A stretch of 64,000 nt of DNA from Holothuria scabra (GCA_037179385.1 CM074179.1:5208001-5272000), one strand, 5' to 3'. Numbered from the stretch's first letter, positions 47,451 through 59,222 are shown. Program-made: numbers and translations. The notes: generated by a model not told the origin, from the letters alone.

Positions 47451-49631
47451 AGTTGAGCAGAAAGGGCTTTATGCAAGATTTCGAAGGTGGGGGAGGGGGC
47501 ACACCCTGTACTTCCCCTGACTGGCACGGATTTTGATGCCTTTTTTTTTTTTTTTTTCCTTGTATGCACTTCCGTCGTTGGCAACAGATACTCGTGTGTC
47601 TGAATTCTTGAGGACCTTCTTTTGCTTTGCTTGAAAACCTTTGATCTGTGCCCCCCACCCCCTTAAAACATGCTACTGTTGAGCAGGATGATGTTGCACC
47701 TAATCCTGAATTTACAGTGATATTTTTACAGTATTGAAAGCCTAGTTTCATTGCACTATGAGGAAGCAATGGCTTGAGCATCCATTTTAATGTAAAAATC
47801 TTCAATGATAATGTTCTTATACAAGCTTCCAAATCGAAGGTGTCATTATTGCATGGTAAACCACTTCAAGCTGACTATTACCCTACACTCAAACATTTTC
47901 AGCTCCTTGCAATTAACAATACCAAAATATGACTAAAACAGATCAAATATGGAAAAGACTGGCAATTCAGGGTAATTTATTTTTTTAGACCTTCTCAACT
48001 ACACAGTAACTTACTAACACCTCCCTCGTCTGGGGTATTCCTACAATTTACAAGGCAACAAGTAAGTAACTGTAAGATACAAGTTCACATCAACTCTCAA
48101 GCAATGTCAAAAAGGAGAAGAAGAATCCTTTGCATAATCCATTTAGCTTATTTGTCAACTCCAAAATCTTTGGACGGAGAGCAGTTCCTTTTCTCTTTGA
48201 TTTCTCTGTCTTTGATCCTCGGTCTGGATTAATGCCAATGCTAGTTTCAAAGAAGTAATAATTCTTTTTCGGAGTTTTTCCCTTGACGAGCATTTACTAG
48301 TAGCTTTCCAAGGGACCTTAAGCAGGGCTTGGTTCAGGAAGAGAAATGCAATCAAAAATTGGGAGTTTGAACAAATTTGTAGGTTGCAGAATGCTTCCAT
48401 CTTGTTGTAAACATTGTCTTATGCTTACTTCTAAATAGAGTGAACATTGAACTTTTGCATAGCAGGTTTGAAGATTTTTGAGGTAATTTATACATTGTTT
48501 GTGAAAATGCAAGATTATGCACACAAGAAATTGCTTCACAACTTTAAAAATGAAACCCTCAGGATATTAGTACTATGGTACAACCGCCTTTGAAATGAGG
48601 GTGGCAAAAATATAGGATAACAGTAGCTATATTTTTCAGCTTTGCAAGTATCGCACTTGAAGTGACATAAAGTTACTGAAGTGTAGTTTTAAGTCAGTTT
48701 ACTATTCAGTGGTGTTACCATTTCAAAATTGCACATAAATTGCAGGGAAGTGCCTTTCTTCAGAACACACATCATTTTTTACTACCACCACAGAAACCAT
48801 GGAGTGTCTATTCAAGCTTATTGACTTGCCTTTTAAAATGAAATCAGTAGGCACACAAAATAAAATGAAAAATTCAAATTATTCCCTTAAGGAACTTGTT
48901 GAAATTTTGCTCCCAGGTTATAGTATTTTAGTATTCAACCCCCTGTCACTAATAGTCAATTTTCGCGACCAGTATTCAACCCGCCGGTCATTATACCGAA
49001 AAGAAAGAAGATGATGATAAACTGTTAATAGGATGGAAAAATAAATTGCCATTATTTTTTTCAGTATTTAATTCTTGAACAACTTTTTAATGCCGTTTAG
49101 AGGGAAATTTCACCTTGCTGTTATGTCTGTTTCTTTTTATTAGGTCAGTAGGGGCAAATAACACACATTTCAGTGCAATTTTTTTTCTATATTTTCTAAA
49201 AGACCAAGAATATTTGTACATATGCTTAATGGCAGAACATTAGTGACTTCTTTGAGAAATGACCAGAAAATCCTAATGGACTCCATACACAACATCTTTG
49301 CTTCCATAAGTGTATCAGGGGGTTGAATACTGGGTAGCAGATGAAGATTGCATCACCAGTATACAACCCCTTCAATTTCCCTTATTTCACCTTTATCCAA
49401 AAATTTGTTCATAAATTGCCACAGCAATTTAAGTCTTGACATTTCATTATTTTTTAACCATCTAGCCTTCCATGACCTTTCAAGAATAGCTTTTTTAGAA
49501 ATTTGATATTTTTAAAAGGTATTTATATGCAAATCTGTCACACAAAAATGGATGACTGGAGGGAAGGTTGAATATTGGTGCCTCTTAAATACCCAAAGTA
49601 ACTTCTAACTAAATCCATCACTTCAACTCAC
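47451..49631. other. Intergenic or intronic sequence, no recognised gene
   Basis: AT-rich. A minus-strand frame at about 48,090-48,400 is lysine-rich, but I could not connect it by phase to the exons upstream at 49,632-50,234. It may be downstream intron or 3' sequence of that gene. Confidence 0.35.
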
Positions 49632-49801
49632 CTCTGGATAAATTCGGGGGTGTTGGACACCTCTACTGGGTACTCTTATGTTGAAGCAGTAGAACGCTGC
49701 AAAGAGAGCAGTTACAGCTCCAAAGAAGGAATGAAGTTGTTTGTTCACCAAGACACCATCAACATGAAGGCGGAACTGCTCTGTTTCTGCAAAGTTTCTA
49801 C
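49632..49801 (-). CDS. Internal exon B of a spliced gene of unknown function
   Basis: 170 nt bounded by AATTCACAG and GTGAGT on the minus strand. In phase with the exon at 50,177-50,234 it encodes RNFAETEQFRLHVDGVLVNK followed by QLHSFFGAVTALFAAFYCFN. The pattern of an LHVDG strand followed by a hydrophobic helix ending FYCFN resembles the C-terminal region of large invertebrate and fish protein families of unknown function. It ends in phase 0, so another exon should follow at lower coordinates. Confidence 0.7.
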
Positions 49802-50176
49802 CTGTGAATTCAAGAAAACCGAAAAAAGAGACAAGACTACTTACCGGTTTTCGATATGGATATAAGTGAAAAGCATTTTACCGCAAGATCAGCATCCCAT
49901 AAAGGTGGACACTACACACATACCTTCTACTTTGCATTCCACAGTACTTTAATTACGCACTAAGTGGCAGTGTCCAGTGTCCTTTGGTTCAACTATAAAA
50001 TTCCATATAAAGGACTAAAATATAGGTTCTGTAACCATGTCTACGGCACTTGTTAACATCTTTACAATCACTACCTACCCCTCAACCAGCAGTTTAAGAA
50101 ATCATATTTCAAAAGACTATGATACCAAACCATCAGTCTAGCTGTTTTTCAAAAATATTTTCTCACACAGGCTTAC

Positions 50177-50234
50177 CAAAGGCTGCAATGAAGGGGGATT
50201 TGGGGACATCTAAGTCTTCTGGTCTTACTCCTTC
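50177..50234 (-). CDS. Internal exon A of the same spliced gene
   Basis: 58 nt bounded by CCCTTGCAG and GTAAGCC. It encodes EGVRPEDLDVPKSPFIAAF plus one base that completes a Gly codon with exon B. The match of phases, splice sites and reading sense across 375 bp strongly supports a real gene. Further upstream exons are not visible: a LINE cluster begins 47 bp away at 50,281. Confidence 0.7.
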
Positions 50235-50280
50235 CTGCAAGGGATGAATATACAGTAAGACATTAATTAGAGAGTACAGA

Positions 50281-50590
50281 GCTTTTTAAGTGCATTGAAA
50301 CGGCACATACGAAACAAAAACTGGAACGGGATCGGGCAAAAACATATCAAACAGAAAATTTTTCATTACAGTAATAAGCTATATATACAGATATTTACAA
50401 AACTATGTACAGAAAATTATGTCCACTACCGTAACACAGCTATACACATACTAATTACCACTATTTACAAGCACCTTACAGACACACCCTATTACAAATT
50501 GACCACCACACGGTCCCCCTCACCGAAGCGAGTGGACTCCACCGCCTACCGAACGCCGACCTTGGCAAACGAACGAAGTCGGACTCAACC
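50281..50590 (-). mobile_element. LINE fragment, 3' end, minus orientation
   Basis: The LINE 3' terminus (GCTTTTTAAGTGCATTG on plus) starts at 50,281. The 3' UTR and the end of ORF2 follow to 50,590, where it abuts, head to head, an oppositely oriented copy. Confidence 0.9.
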
Positions 50591-51694
50591 GTCCTGTTGC
50601 GTCTCGAGAGGGCTGTGTTTAGGTTTTTATGGTCAGGGAAGACGGAGCTCGTAAGAAGAGGGATGGTATATCAGGATGTTAGGCGTGGTGGGTTGGGCCT
50701 TGTGCATTTTCCTTCCAAACTCCGTTTTCTCCTGACCAAGTGTGTTTATAGTGCTGTAGACAGCAGAATGCCTTTTGCGTATTTTGTCCGTTAATGGGGG
50801 GGGGGGGGGGGGATTATTCCGTCGGTTCTTTCCCTCCCTGTTTAGTAACAGTGAACCCCACAGCTGGAGGCCCTCGGAAACATACAGTCAAATGAGAGAA
50901 ACGCTCCTAATTATATCTAGAGTTGGGGACGTTTCGCAGTTAAGTGCAAGGGACCTATACCAGGCTGTTTTTGAAGATTTGGTTGGCCAGGTCCAATCCA
51001 ATCACTATGCTTCAGGGTCGGAAGTGTGGCGTGTGGTCCACAGTAGATCATTAGATTACCGCAGGCGAGACCTGTTGTCGCGAATCGCACATGATGCGAT
51101 TGTGACTAATCTCAAGCCTCTTCGGTGGCGTCTTGGAGATGGAATTTGCCCACGCACTGGATGCATAAAGTGGGAGAGTGTGTCACATGTGTTTTGGCAG
51201 TGTGAATTTGTGGCCCTCCTTTGGGAATGGTTCCAAGTCCTGACTGATCGCTTGACGATGGGCAACACATGGGCGGTCGGCCGGGACTATGCTTTGTATG
51301 GTCTTTCACCCCTGTAAGTATGCTTTGTTTCGGCCTCCATAAAGCTGGCCTTATGGAGAGACCGATGTAACGTTGTTTTTAGGGGGATGGGGAAGCCTGC
51401 GGACGTCGTCCTGGCGTCGGTGAAGGCGCAGATGAGGCTGAGGGTTGAGTCCGACTTCGTTCGTTTGCCAAGGTCGGCGTTCGGTAGGCGATGGGGTCCA
51501 CTCGTTTCGGTGAGGGGGGACCATGTGGTGGTCAATTTGTAATAGGGTGGGTATGTAAGGGGCTTGTAAATAGTTGTAAATAGTATGTAATTTTCTGTAC
51601 ATAGTTTTGTAAATATCTGTATATATAGCTTATTACTGTAATGAATATAATATGTTTTGGTTTTGTATGTGCCGTTTCAATGCACTGAAAAAGC
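50591..51694 (+). mobile_element. LINE fragment, ORF2 C-terminal half to 3' end
   Basis: Begins GTCCTGTTGCGTCTCGAGAG and runs through the ORF2 C-terminal region, including a C-x4-C-x7-H-x4-C motif, to the 3' terminus at 51,694. A G run near 50,796-50,812 interrupts the frame and part of the region near 51,310 is deleted. It is close in sequence to the complete LINE, so recent. Confidence 0.9.
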
Positions 51695-52435
51695 ACACTT
51701 CTGTCATTTTACTGGTTGGATTTTGGGTGTAGTCTCTCGCTTGGGGACGTGGTTTAGCCGTGCTCGTTTAAAAGCACGCCTGGTTTATAGTTTATTGTTG
51801 GGTTCCCTTTATTTTTTCCCTGCCTGGGTTTGAACTGCTGTGCTGAAGTTACACCCCAGCATGTTTTTTCTGTGTTGAAGAACAATAAGGTAGAGGTTAA
51901 GGATATAAAGATGCTGCAGGCCCTTGCATCCCGAAATACGTATGATTTGAAGTTCCGGACTGATGCTGCCCGATTAAAGGGGGTTTCACTGTCAGGTTTC
52001 ACTGGAGGGTCTCACTGTCACCCCATATGATCGCTCTGTGGTGGTGACGGTGTTGTACCTCAATGTTGAGGTAGATCAGGGCCTGGTGGCGAGGGTTCTA
52101 GGACAATACGGAACTGTCTCTGACTGGCGTTGGGTAAAGTATGATGAAGGAGAATTGGCCGGTATTCTCAACGGAAAGAGACAGTTCCGTATGGAGCTAA
52201 AACGAGAGGGTTCTAAGGCCCACATCGAGTATTTTGGGCAGCCCCGCACCCGTTTCCAGTGTAGGGAGGAGGGGCATGAGGCCAAGTCATGCCCAAACAA
52301 ACGTTGTGGTAGATGCCTGCAGTTGGGGCATAAGAGGGCAACATGTCCCAATCAGGTGCGGTGTAACCTGTGTGGGGAGGAGGGACATGTCTCTGGTGCC
52401 TGCCCCACATCGTACTCTGCGCGTGCAAGTGCATA
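51695..52435 (+). mobile_element. LINE fragment, 5' UTR and ORF1
   Basis: Directly follows the 3' end of the previous copy. It covers the 5' UTR from CTGTCATTTTACTGG, then ORF1 through all three CCHC knuckles (to GACPTSYSARASA), and then breaks off at about 52,435. ORF1 contains frame changes near 51,990-52,030 and a deletion near 52,207. Confidence 0.88.
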
Positions 52436-52735
52436 TGTGCGTGTGCGTGTTTTGTGTGTGGGTGGTTTGTTTCGGCCTTCAAACAAATGGATGATGTGCA
52501 TAGTTTTTGTTTACTGTGTTTGGGGTTCGTGATTGGCTTTGTTTCTCTGTTGGGGTGGGGTTTGGTGCTTCTTAAGTTCATGACAGACGTTTTCGTTCCG
52601 TGTTCCTGTGTGGGTTGTCGTGGTTAGCCGTTGTGTTTTTATCCGGCCGGTTTGGGTTGTCCTTTTGTTCACGTTGTTTCGATGTACGTAAAAAAAAGTA
52701 TACTGTAATAGGAAAAATAAAAAAAAAAATGAGCC
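52436..52735 (+). repeat. GT-rich stretch resembling a LINE 3' tail
   Basis: After a GTGCGTGTGCGTG run, the sequence with CCGGCCGGTTTGGGTTG and GATGTACGTAAAAAA resembles 55,460-55,575 (GTCCGACCGGTTTGAGTTG, GTATGTACGTTTTAAAAAG). Both also echo CCGGTTTCAGTTTTTG in the LINE 3' UTR. It is probably the 3' tail of a related LINE subfamily. Confidence 0.4.
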
Positions 52736-52859
52736 ATCCCATGACCTACAGTATACACCACTTGTCAATTACTGACAGTCTTCATGGAACCATACATGGA
52801 ATTCTATGCATTCTACCCAGCTTTCTGAATCATTCGGAATTCCTGTGGTCTTAATTTCT

Positions 52860-54190
52860 TTCACTTTGCGTTTCCCTTTCCCAGAATTTTCACTTGCAGA
52901 AGTTGGCTTTTTTCACTCTTTGGCTTTTCTTTTGCTGGGGCAGCTTTGTTAGATGCACTGGGTAGGCTGTTTACGTACTCTTCAATATCCTCAAATGATG
53001 TCATTCCAGCTTGGTCGTCTGACGCTTTACAGGTTTCACTAGAGCCTGGTACATTGTTTTTGTCAAAATAATTAGATGTTGAATGTTGAGGGGTTACATC
53101 CGGCTAAGGTTCCAGGTCTGTTAGTATGTCACCAGGATTTTGCATCATGTGGATGTCTGGTTTATTGTCATCTTGTGAGTTAGCCGTTTCACTTTCAACT
53201 TGTGGTTCAGGCAAAGGGCTCTCACTTGTCTCAGCTGGTTCATAAGCCTCTTCCGGAATGGCTTGAGGGTTCAGTGGATAAATACCACATGATTTATAAA
53301 GCCATTCACAGCATTTGCTCGTGTTGCTGCCTTTCCCCATGCTTCAGCAAACAGTGCGCCAAATCGGTACTTTCAGTGGCTTGTAAAGGCTCCTGTCAAA
53401 GAGGCTGAAGGTACTTGGTTGTATAGGGAGGCAGACAGAACATAATGTTGTTATGCCTCTAAAGCAGTGATGCTTTTTGCATGACTTGAATGACCATCCA
53501 CAATTAATAAAGGTTCCCCCTCACATGCATTGGCTCGAAAATGTTTCAGCAAGTCTGGCATGCTTAGTCGAGAGGCTGGTGGTAACTGGTCAGGGAACTC
53601 CTTTCTTTTTCCCTTCATTATGATATATGGAGGAATATACTGCCCAGATGCACTGTAGCATCCAACTACAGTCACAGTTTCTCCTCTTTGAGCTGTGGTG
53701 ATTGATACAACAGATGACATCTACTTTGTTGACAAGCTGAAGACCAGTCCCATCAACATTGTAAATGTGGGAAGGGTTATTCAAAAAGGCAACCTGTTGC
53801 CTATTCATCTCCATAGCTCTTGCTCGTGATAAGCCCTCCGCCTTCCTAACTGACAAATTGGGATGACGTTTGAGAAACCATTGGAGCCAGTAGAACCCAG
53901 CACAGCCAGTATCCTTGTAAAATTTGTGCGGGATTCTATTCCTCTCTGGAAACTGATATGGAAGCCGCTGCGACTCCTTTTTAGTAAGTCCAAATCCTCG
54001 TGCCTCCATAGAGACCAGGTATTTTACTAAATCATCTTTATATTTAGCCCCTTAAATTGAATCTCTCCTTAGTTTGACAGTAAAATCATTACCATTAGAC
54101 CTTGATTTGTCCCTGAGGGCAGACACTGGTAGACCATACAGTTTGGCAGCACGTTTAACCCCTATCTTAACACTTTGGTACTGCTCGGGA
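52860..54190 (-). pseudogene. Pogo/Tigger-type DDE transposase relic
   Basis: The N-terminal psq-type helix-turn-helix is recognisable at about 54,120-54,170 (GVKRAAKLYGLPVSALRDKS). It is followed by the CENP-B-like region (GLTKKESQRLPYQFPER, WLQWFLKRHPNLSVRKAEGL), the first catalytic Asp block (IYNVDGTGLQLVNK), GETVTVVGCYSASGQYIPPY and the second Asp block (LLIVDGHSSH). The C-terminal GIYPLNP segment is at about 53,270. Several frame changes and stops split it, so it is inactive. Terminal inverted repeats were not found. Confidence 0.85.
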
Positions 54191-55600
54191 CTTCACCGCG
54201 CCCGACCTAAAAACCTTGTTTGAACAAACCGATTCCTCCCTTATTCTTGGCTTCCTCAAGGAAAGCAAACTTTACATAAGTTTATGACATTAAACCCTCC
54301 TTGTAGTTTTCCCCCAGCATCGTAACTATGTCTGACTTGAGGACACTATATAACACCATCTATCTCATATCCTTTTGTAGTGGACAGGCATCTGCAACAA
54401 AATGGGAAAATTAATAAACAATTCATCTCCTTTGATCAAATTAAGTAATGATAGTAGCTCTGGAAGATTAAAAACCCTGCAGAAATTTATTTCACATGGA
54501 CTGCACTGTGGTACAGTAATGTACAGTTGGGCTACATTGTAAAAATCAAAGGATTGCATTATTAACCCCAAAATTATCAAGAAATTGGTTTAAAAGGCCT
54601 ATTAGTAATTTAGGCTCCTAAGCTTGTGAGGGTTTTTGGCACATTCTCAATTGTCCCTCAGTCTTTTAACTACAAATCAATTTTTAGTGATTTAATTCTA
54701 AGCCCTACTTCACTTGTATCCTGTAGGCTGTCTAGATTGCTCTTCTTAGTGAAGACTGCCTAGTCTTTTGATTTTTGATTGTATGATTTGGTCAGGGGCA
54801 ATATGCACTCATACAAAAAAGGCATTTGAACAGGCAATTCACCCGATCAACAAAATCAGTCTGGCGTGATGAGAATCAAGTTATTTTTCTGGGGCCTTAC
54901 GGCCTGAACTAAACAAAACTGCATTCCTAAATTAACTAAACCATATGAACCTTACTGTATGTTTACTAAACAAATTACAAATAGCATTCTCTCTCCCATA
55001 ATAGTCTAGGCCTAATTTAAGCTGTACAGGTCAGGTTGGTGCTCCTGAACACAGTGGAAGATTAGAATTTGAAGATGGCGTGTGGTGCATGGGTGGCCTA
55101 CTCTGGGCCTAAATCTATACTGGGACAGGATACCATACCCCATATTTTGTTTTCTGCCTGAACCATTCCTTAAATTCATTTTCTACATCATAAAACCTGA
55201 GGAATACATACTATAGCAGCTTGATCCTTTTAATGATCACACTTTGCAAAGGGCATTCGCGTTCCAGGTTCATGTTTTCCACAGGAGTTGGTCTTACCTG
55301 AGTCATAATTGTACGTATTGCTCATGTTCTACTGCCCATATCTCACATTTGGGGCATGGAAATCGCTAAACCGGTACCTACACTACACTATAGTTAAAGA
55401 CGTCCCCTGGCCGGTCGTGGGCGATTGTTTTTTTTTTTTTTCATTTGTCATAGACCTTAATGTTTCATGTGTTGTGTGTGAATGGTTGCTGGTTAGCGTT
55501 TTTGTCTTTGTCCTTGTCCGACCGGTTTGAGTTGCCTGTTAGTTTCAGCGTGCCTGTTTGTATGTACGTTTTAAAAAGAAAAACTTACAAATGAACGAGT
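54191..55600. other. Intergenic, no gene seen
   Basis: AT-rich sequence with no domain signal. Near 55,430-55,575 a T run and the CCGACCGGTTTGAG segment resemble LINE 3' tails. Confidence 0.4.
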
Positions 55601-55699
55601 TTATTTTTATTTAAATTGTAACGCTCCTAACACAATGTTGATCTCGAACTTATTTATTTCTTCAAAAACTCCACCTCCACTCAGTATGTAAATATTAAT

Positions 55700-55795
55700 G
55701 ACTGGTAATGCTGCCTGATCAAGTGGTTAAAGCACCCGCTTTAAAGTCAGAAGGTCATGCCAAATAATTTAAAAATGGAACCTTAAGGGAGCAGA
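55700..55795 (+). mobile_element. tRNA-derived SINE remnant
   Basis: GCCTGATCAAGTGGTTAAAGC resembles a tRNA A-box head. It is followed by GAAGGTCATGCCAAATAATTTAAAAATGGAACC, the body seen in the SINE copies at 57,310 and 27,640. The B box is deleted. Confidence 0.55.
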
Positions 55796-55802
55796 ATTCC
55801 TC

Positions 55803-56284
55803 CGGGAGAAGCTTGCCTTGTGGAGAGACCGGTGCAATTTTGTATTTAAGGGAGAGGGAAGGCCGGCGGACGTCGTCCTGGCTTCGGTAAAAGCGGAGGT
55901 TAAGGTGCGGGTGGAGGCCGACTTCGTTCATTTGCCATGGTCGACGTTCGGCAGGCGGTGGGGTCCGCTTGTCTCGAGGCGCAGTGGTCGGGTGATAGTT
56001 AACCTGTAAATGTTAACAAACCTGTAAATAATGTTGTGTAAATAGCTCTAGTGGTGGGGTGGTCGGGAGGGGATTGGCATTTGGGTGGTGTACATGTATG
56101 CAACAAAATTCCGTTTCCCAGCCCTTGTAAATGGGTATATTAATAATAACTACTTCTATTATTTTTGTGTTTGATTAAGCAGTTTGTAAATAGTTTTTCC
56201 GTTTATGTTCCTGCCCGGTCCGGTTTGAGTTTTTTTTTTTTTTTTTTTTTGTCTCAATGTGCCATTACAATGCACTGAAAAAGC
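55803..56284 (+). mobile_element. Diverged LINE 3' fragment
   Basis: Matches the end of LINE ORF2 (LWRDRCNFVFKGEGRPADVV, LASVKAEV, FGRRWGPLVS) and the 3' UTR, ending AATGCACTGAAAAAGC at 56,284. It is more diverged than the other copies. A 22-base T run precedes the terminus. Confidence 0.88.
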
Positions 56285-56445
56285 TATGACGTGTAATTAA
56301 AATGTTTGCTCATCTCAAAGAAAGACGATACATTGCAGCCACGGGAACCTCGGGCTCGTGGTAAGACTAAACTTAATAAGGTAATTGTGAAGTTTGCGGT
56401 CAGTTTAATGCCATGTGAAGGCAACCCCAATTTTGTAAAAAACAC

Positions 56446-57310
56446 GACGGAGCTTCCGGGAGCTTCGCCCAATGGCCCCCTCAGGGGCCCTAAGGCGGGT
56501 CCCTGGACCCCAAGCCGTTGGTGGGAACGATTCGCGTTCTCAAGGCGCTTAGGGCGCCGTTGGTTTATTCTCACCAAAACAAATTTGCCCCTCCATGAAT
56601 TTAGACCACGAGCCGCCACTGGCGGTCAGTCAGACTTAATATATTTAATTTTGTAATGTCCTTCAGTACTTTCACTTTGTACGATGTGGAAGAAGAGCAG
56701 ATGGAAAATTGAGTGCAATTACCTCAGTAATGCAGTTACGCTTTGGAGGCAAATTATATTGAGATATTAAATGCTAAGAACAAGTTCATTTTTATTTCAA
56801 TTGTACTGCTTCTAACACAATGTTAATCTCGAACATTTTTATTTCTTTAAAAACTCCACTCCACTCCACTCATAATAACTAAACACGGAGCTTCCGGGAG
56901 CTTCGCCCGCTGGCCCCCCTCCCCCTCAAGGGCCCTTAGGCGGGTCCCTGGACCCCAAGCTGTTGGTGGGAAGGATTCGCGTTCTCAAGGCGCCTAGGGC
57001 GCCGTTGGTTTATTCTCACCAAAACAAATTTGCCCCTCCATGAATTTAGACCACGAGCCGCCACTGGCGGTCAGTCAGACTTAATATATTTAATTTTGTA
57101 ATGTCCTTCAGTACTTTCACTTTGTACGATGTGGAAGAAGAGCAGATGGAAAATTGAGTGCAATTACCTCAGTAATGCAGTTACGCTTTGGAGGCAAATT
57201 ACATTGAGATATTAAATGCTAAGAACAAGTTCATTTTTATTTCAATTGTACTGCTTCTAACACAATGTTAATCTCGAATATTTTTATTTCTTTAAAAACT
57301 CCACTCAGTA
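56446..57310 (+). repeat. Tandem duplication, 438-bp period
   Basis: The block beginning GGAGCTTCCGGGAGCTTCGCCC occurs at about 56,447 and 56,885 and is nearly identical through GGAGGCAAATTAYATTGAG to TTTCTTTAAAAACTCCACTC. The last ~110 bp of the unit also occur once more at 55,600-55,690. The open plus-strand frame 56,306-56,656 lies across it and is not supported as a gene. Confidence 0.9.
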
Positions 57311-57460
57311 TGTAAATATTAACCACTGGTAATGCTTGAAGTCAGAAGGTCCAGGGTTCGACTCTAGGCCTGGTCATGCCAAAGACTTTAAAAATGGAAC
57401 CTAAAAATGGAGTAGGAAATCAAGCCGGTGTTAAACAGCTAGAAATTTTTTAGGCCGTGG
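57311..57460 (+). mobile_element. tRNA-derived SINE remnant
   Basis: B box GGTTCGACTC followed by GGTCATGCCAAAGAC and TTTAAAAATGGAACC, the same body as the SINE at 27,640-27,853. The A-box region is truncated. Confidence 0.6.
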
Positions 57461-57884
57461 CCGGCCCGTCTCAAACCGGACAAGGAATCTTATTTCTTTT
57501 CGAAATACCATGCTCCTTCATGAGTTGTTTTTTCGATACGACTGGTAAGAGGCAAATCAAGATTCAGACTTTCTTCCCACACTTAATGGCCAAACGCGCC
57601 ACCAAACTTCCGAATCTTACTGGCCTTAACACAGAACACACAGAAACCCTGGCACCACCCTCGCTATGCAGAACCAAGGGGTTGGAAGGGAGGACGAACC
57701 ATGGAAAGGGAAGGAAAAGGTCACCACAAAAAAGGAGACCACAAAGAAAAGGGACACAACAAAAGGGAGGCAAAACCTGGCCCCTAGCCCCCCACCACAC
57801 TCCAAACAAAGAAACACCCCCGTTGAAGCAAGAGCAACATACCTCACAAACATACTCACTGGATACGTACTACATATGAAATCA

Positions 57885-58194
57885 CAAATCTAAAACAAAA
57901 TGCCTGTCAAAGAAGCCAGCGTCGTGCTGCAAAACAAACTGAGGGTGGTTAACACACAAGTGCATAAGCCATTCTCTTGGGGTGGTACATGAAGCCGTGC
58001 AGGCCTTCCACGGGCACGAAACTCTGGAGGTCGCCTCCCTCGCATGCTTTGACTTCATGTGCGAAACGTAACAACCATACTTGGGAAAAACATTGAAGAC
58101 ACTCCATGCATGAAAACCATGGGCTGTCCTCTGCACACATCAAAGATCGCTCGAACCGCATCCACCAACTTTGGACCACCTTTAACACTGCCAC
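57885..58194 (-). pseudogene. Degraded C2H2 zinc-finger fragment
   Basis: On the minus strand, CMECLQCF and then, after a one-base frame change near 58,085-58,090 in a short homopolymer, GCYVSHMKSKH form one finger. CPWKACTASCTTPREWLMHL and the following CVNH form a second. It is not linked to any longer frame and lies just outside the Polinton, so it may be a relic of a host or transposon gene. Confidence 0.4.
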
Positions 58195-58508
58195 GCGACA
58201 GGGACAGGGACGACGTCAGTAGTGTAGAGATACCCCGGACACCCCCCCCCCCCCAGGGGGCCGATAGGCCCCCAAAGAAGGAGCCTAAAATGGAGCCGAT
58301 GCTCTTTCGGTGGTGGGAGCCTATGTGGGCTACCCGATAAGGAGGGCGCTATTTGGAAATCTCAATGCTTATACTTTTGTCATTATTTTATTATGAGCGA
58401 ACTTTTTTTTTTTTTAATTATCGCGTTAAAAATAGGAAGCCAGCTTGAGACACAAAGCGTGTCGTGGCACGAGTGCATGACATCATCGCCACTTTTAGGA
58501 AACGAGTG

Positions 58509-58516
58509 TATATAAG
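58509..58516 (+). promoter_or_regulatory. TATA box of the rightward Polinton genes
   Basis: TATATAAG lies 93 bp upstream of the ATG at 58,609, in a good position for a core promoter with a short leader. Confidence 0.55.
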
Positions 58517-58608
58517 GCGGATTTTTCTTGACCAAGGTATTCATTTCGACTTTTGCATTCATTCCGAGATAAAAAGGAGTCAAGAAGAAAGCAACCTAGT
58601 TAGCTACC

Positions 58609-59154
58609 ATGGAAAGCAACCAGATATTCCCAGAAGAATTGTACAATGCCGGCTGGCGTGGGCATTACAATCTTGAAGATGGAAAACAATATTTCGTGAA
58701 CGAACAAACGAATATACGTTCCGATAAACTCCCATCCGTGGCGAAGAGTCCATCAACCAATTTAACCCTATTCGAGAACGCTAACATCGATGTGACAGAA
58801 GCCTTCATACCCTCCTTTTACACTGAAGCAAATGGATGCAAACAGAACTTTGCTGAGAATACTGCACAGTCATTGAATGGGAAACACAGTGTCGAGAAAG
58901 GGGTAGCGCCAGGCAAACCATGTCAAGAGCTCATGGAGGAGTCTACTACCAGATTTCCTTTGGGAGGTAAGCGCCACGTTGTAGTAAAGCGGTACCGAGG
59001 AGTTCCATACATCAATATTAGAGAATATTTCGGGGGTCAGACGAAAGATAGATTGATTGCGGGGAAGAAAGGTATTAATTTAAGGGTGGAAGAGTGGAAT
59101 AAACTGTACGAACAAGTTCATCACATCCACGCCGCAGTGAACAAATTAACTTAG
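58609..59154 (+). CDS. WW-like plus PC4-like transcription cofactor protein (Polinton)
   Basis: 181 residues, intact. Residues ~10-40 resemble a WW domain (AGWRGHYNLEDGKQYFVNEQ followed by TNIRSDKLP), with the second Trp replaced. A polar linker rich in Asn/Glu follows. Residues ~115-172 match the PC4/Sub1 single-stranded-DNA-binding fold (FPLGGKRHVVVKRYRG, YINIREYFG, KKGINLRVEEWNKL), where PC4 has the analogous DIREYW and GKKGISL. PC4 proteins bind ssDNA and act in transcription or replication, so this may serve element expression or DNA protection. It is the first gene from this end, after a TATA box. Confidence 0.75.
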   Translation: MESNQIFPEELYNAGWRGHYNLEDGKQYFVNEQTNIRSDKLPSVAKSPSTNLTLFENANIDVTEAFIPSFYTEANGCKQNFAENTAQSLNGKHSVEKGVAPGKPCQELMEESTTRFPLGGKRHVVVKRYRGVPYINIREYFGGQTKDRLIAGKKGINLRVEEWNKLYEQVHHIHAAVNKLT

Positions 59155-59222
59155 ACTGATTACTCTTATTATCTCGTTCAGCTTGCAACGGTGAAATCAA
59201 GGTTTCGGACACTGTCAGGGGA

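Noticed and set aside
50281..51694. Twin-priming inversion of a single LINE
   Set aside because: Both parts contain the 3' terminus, which a single twin-primed insertion would not duplicate.
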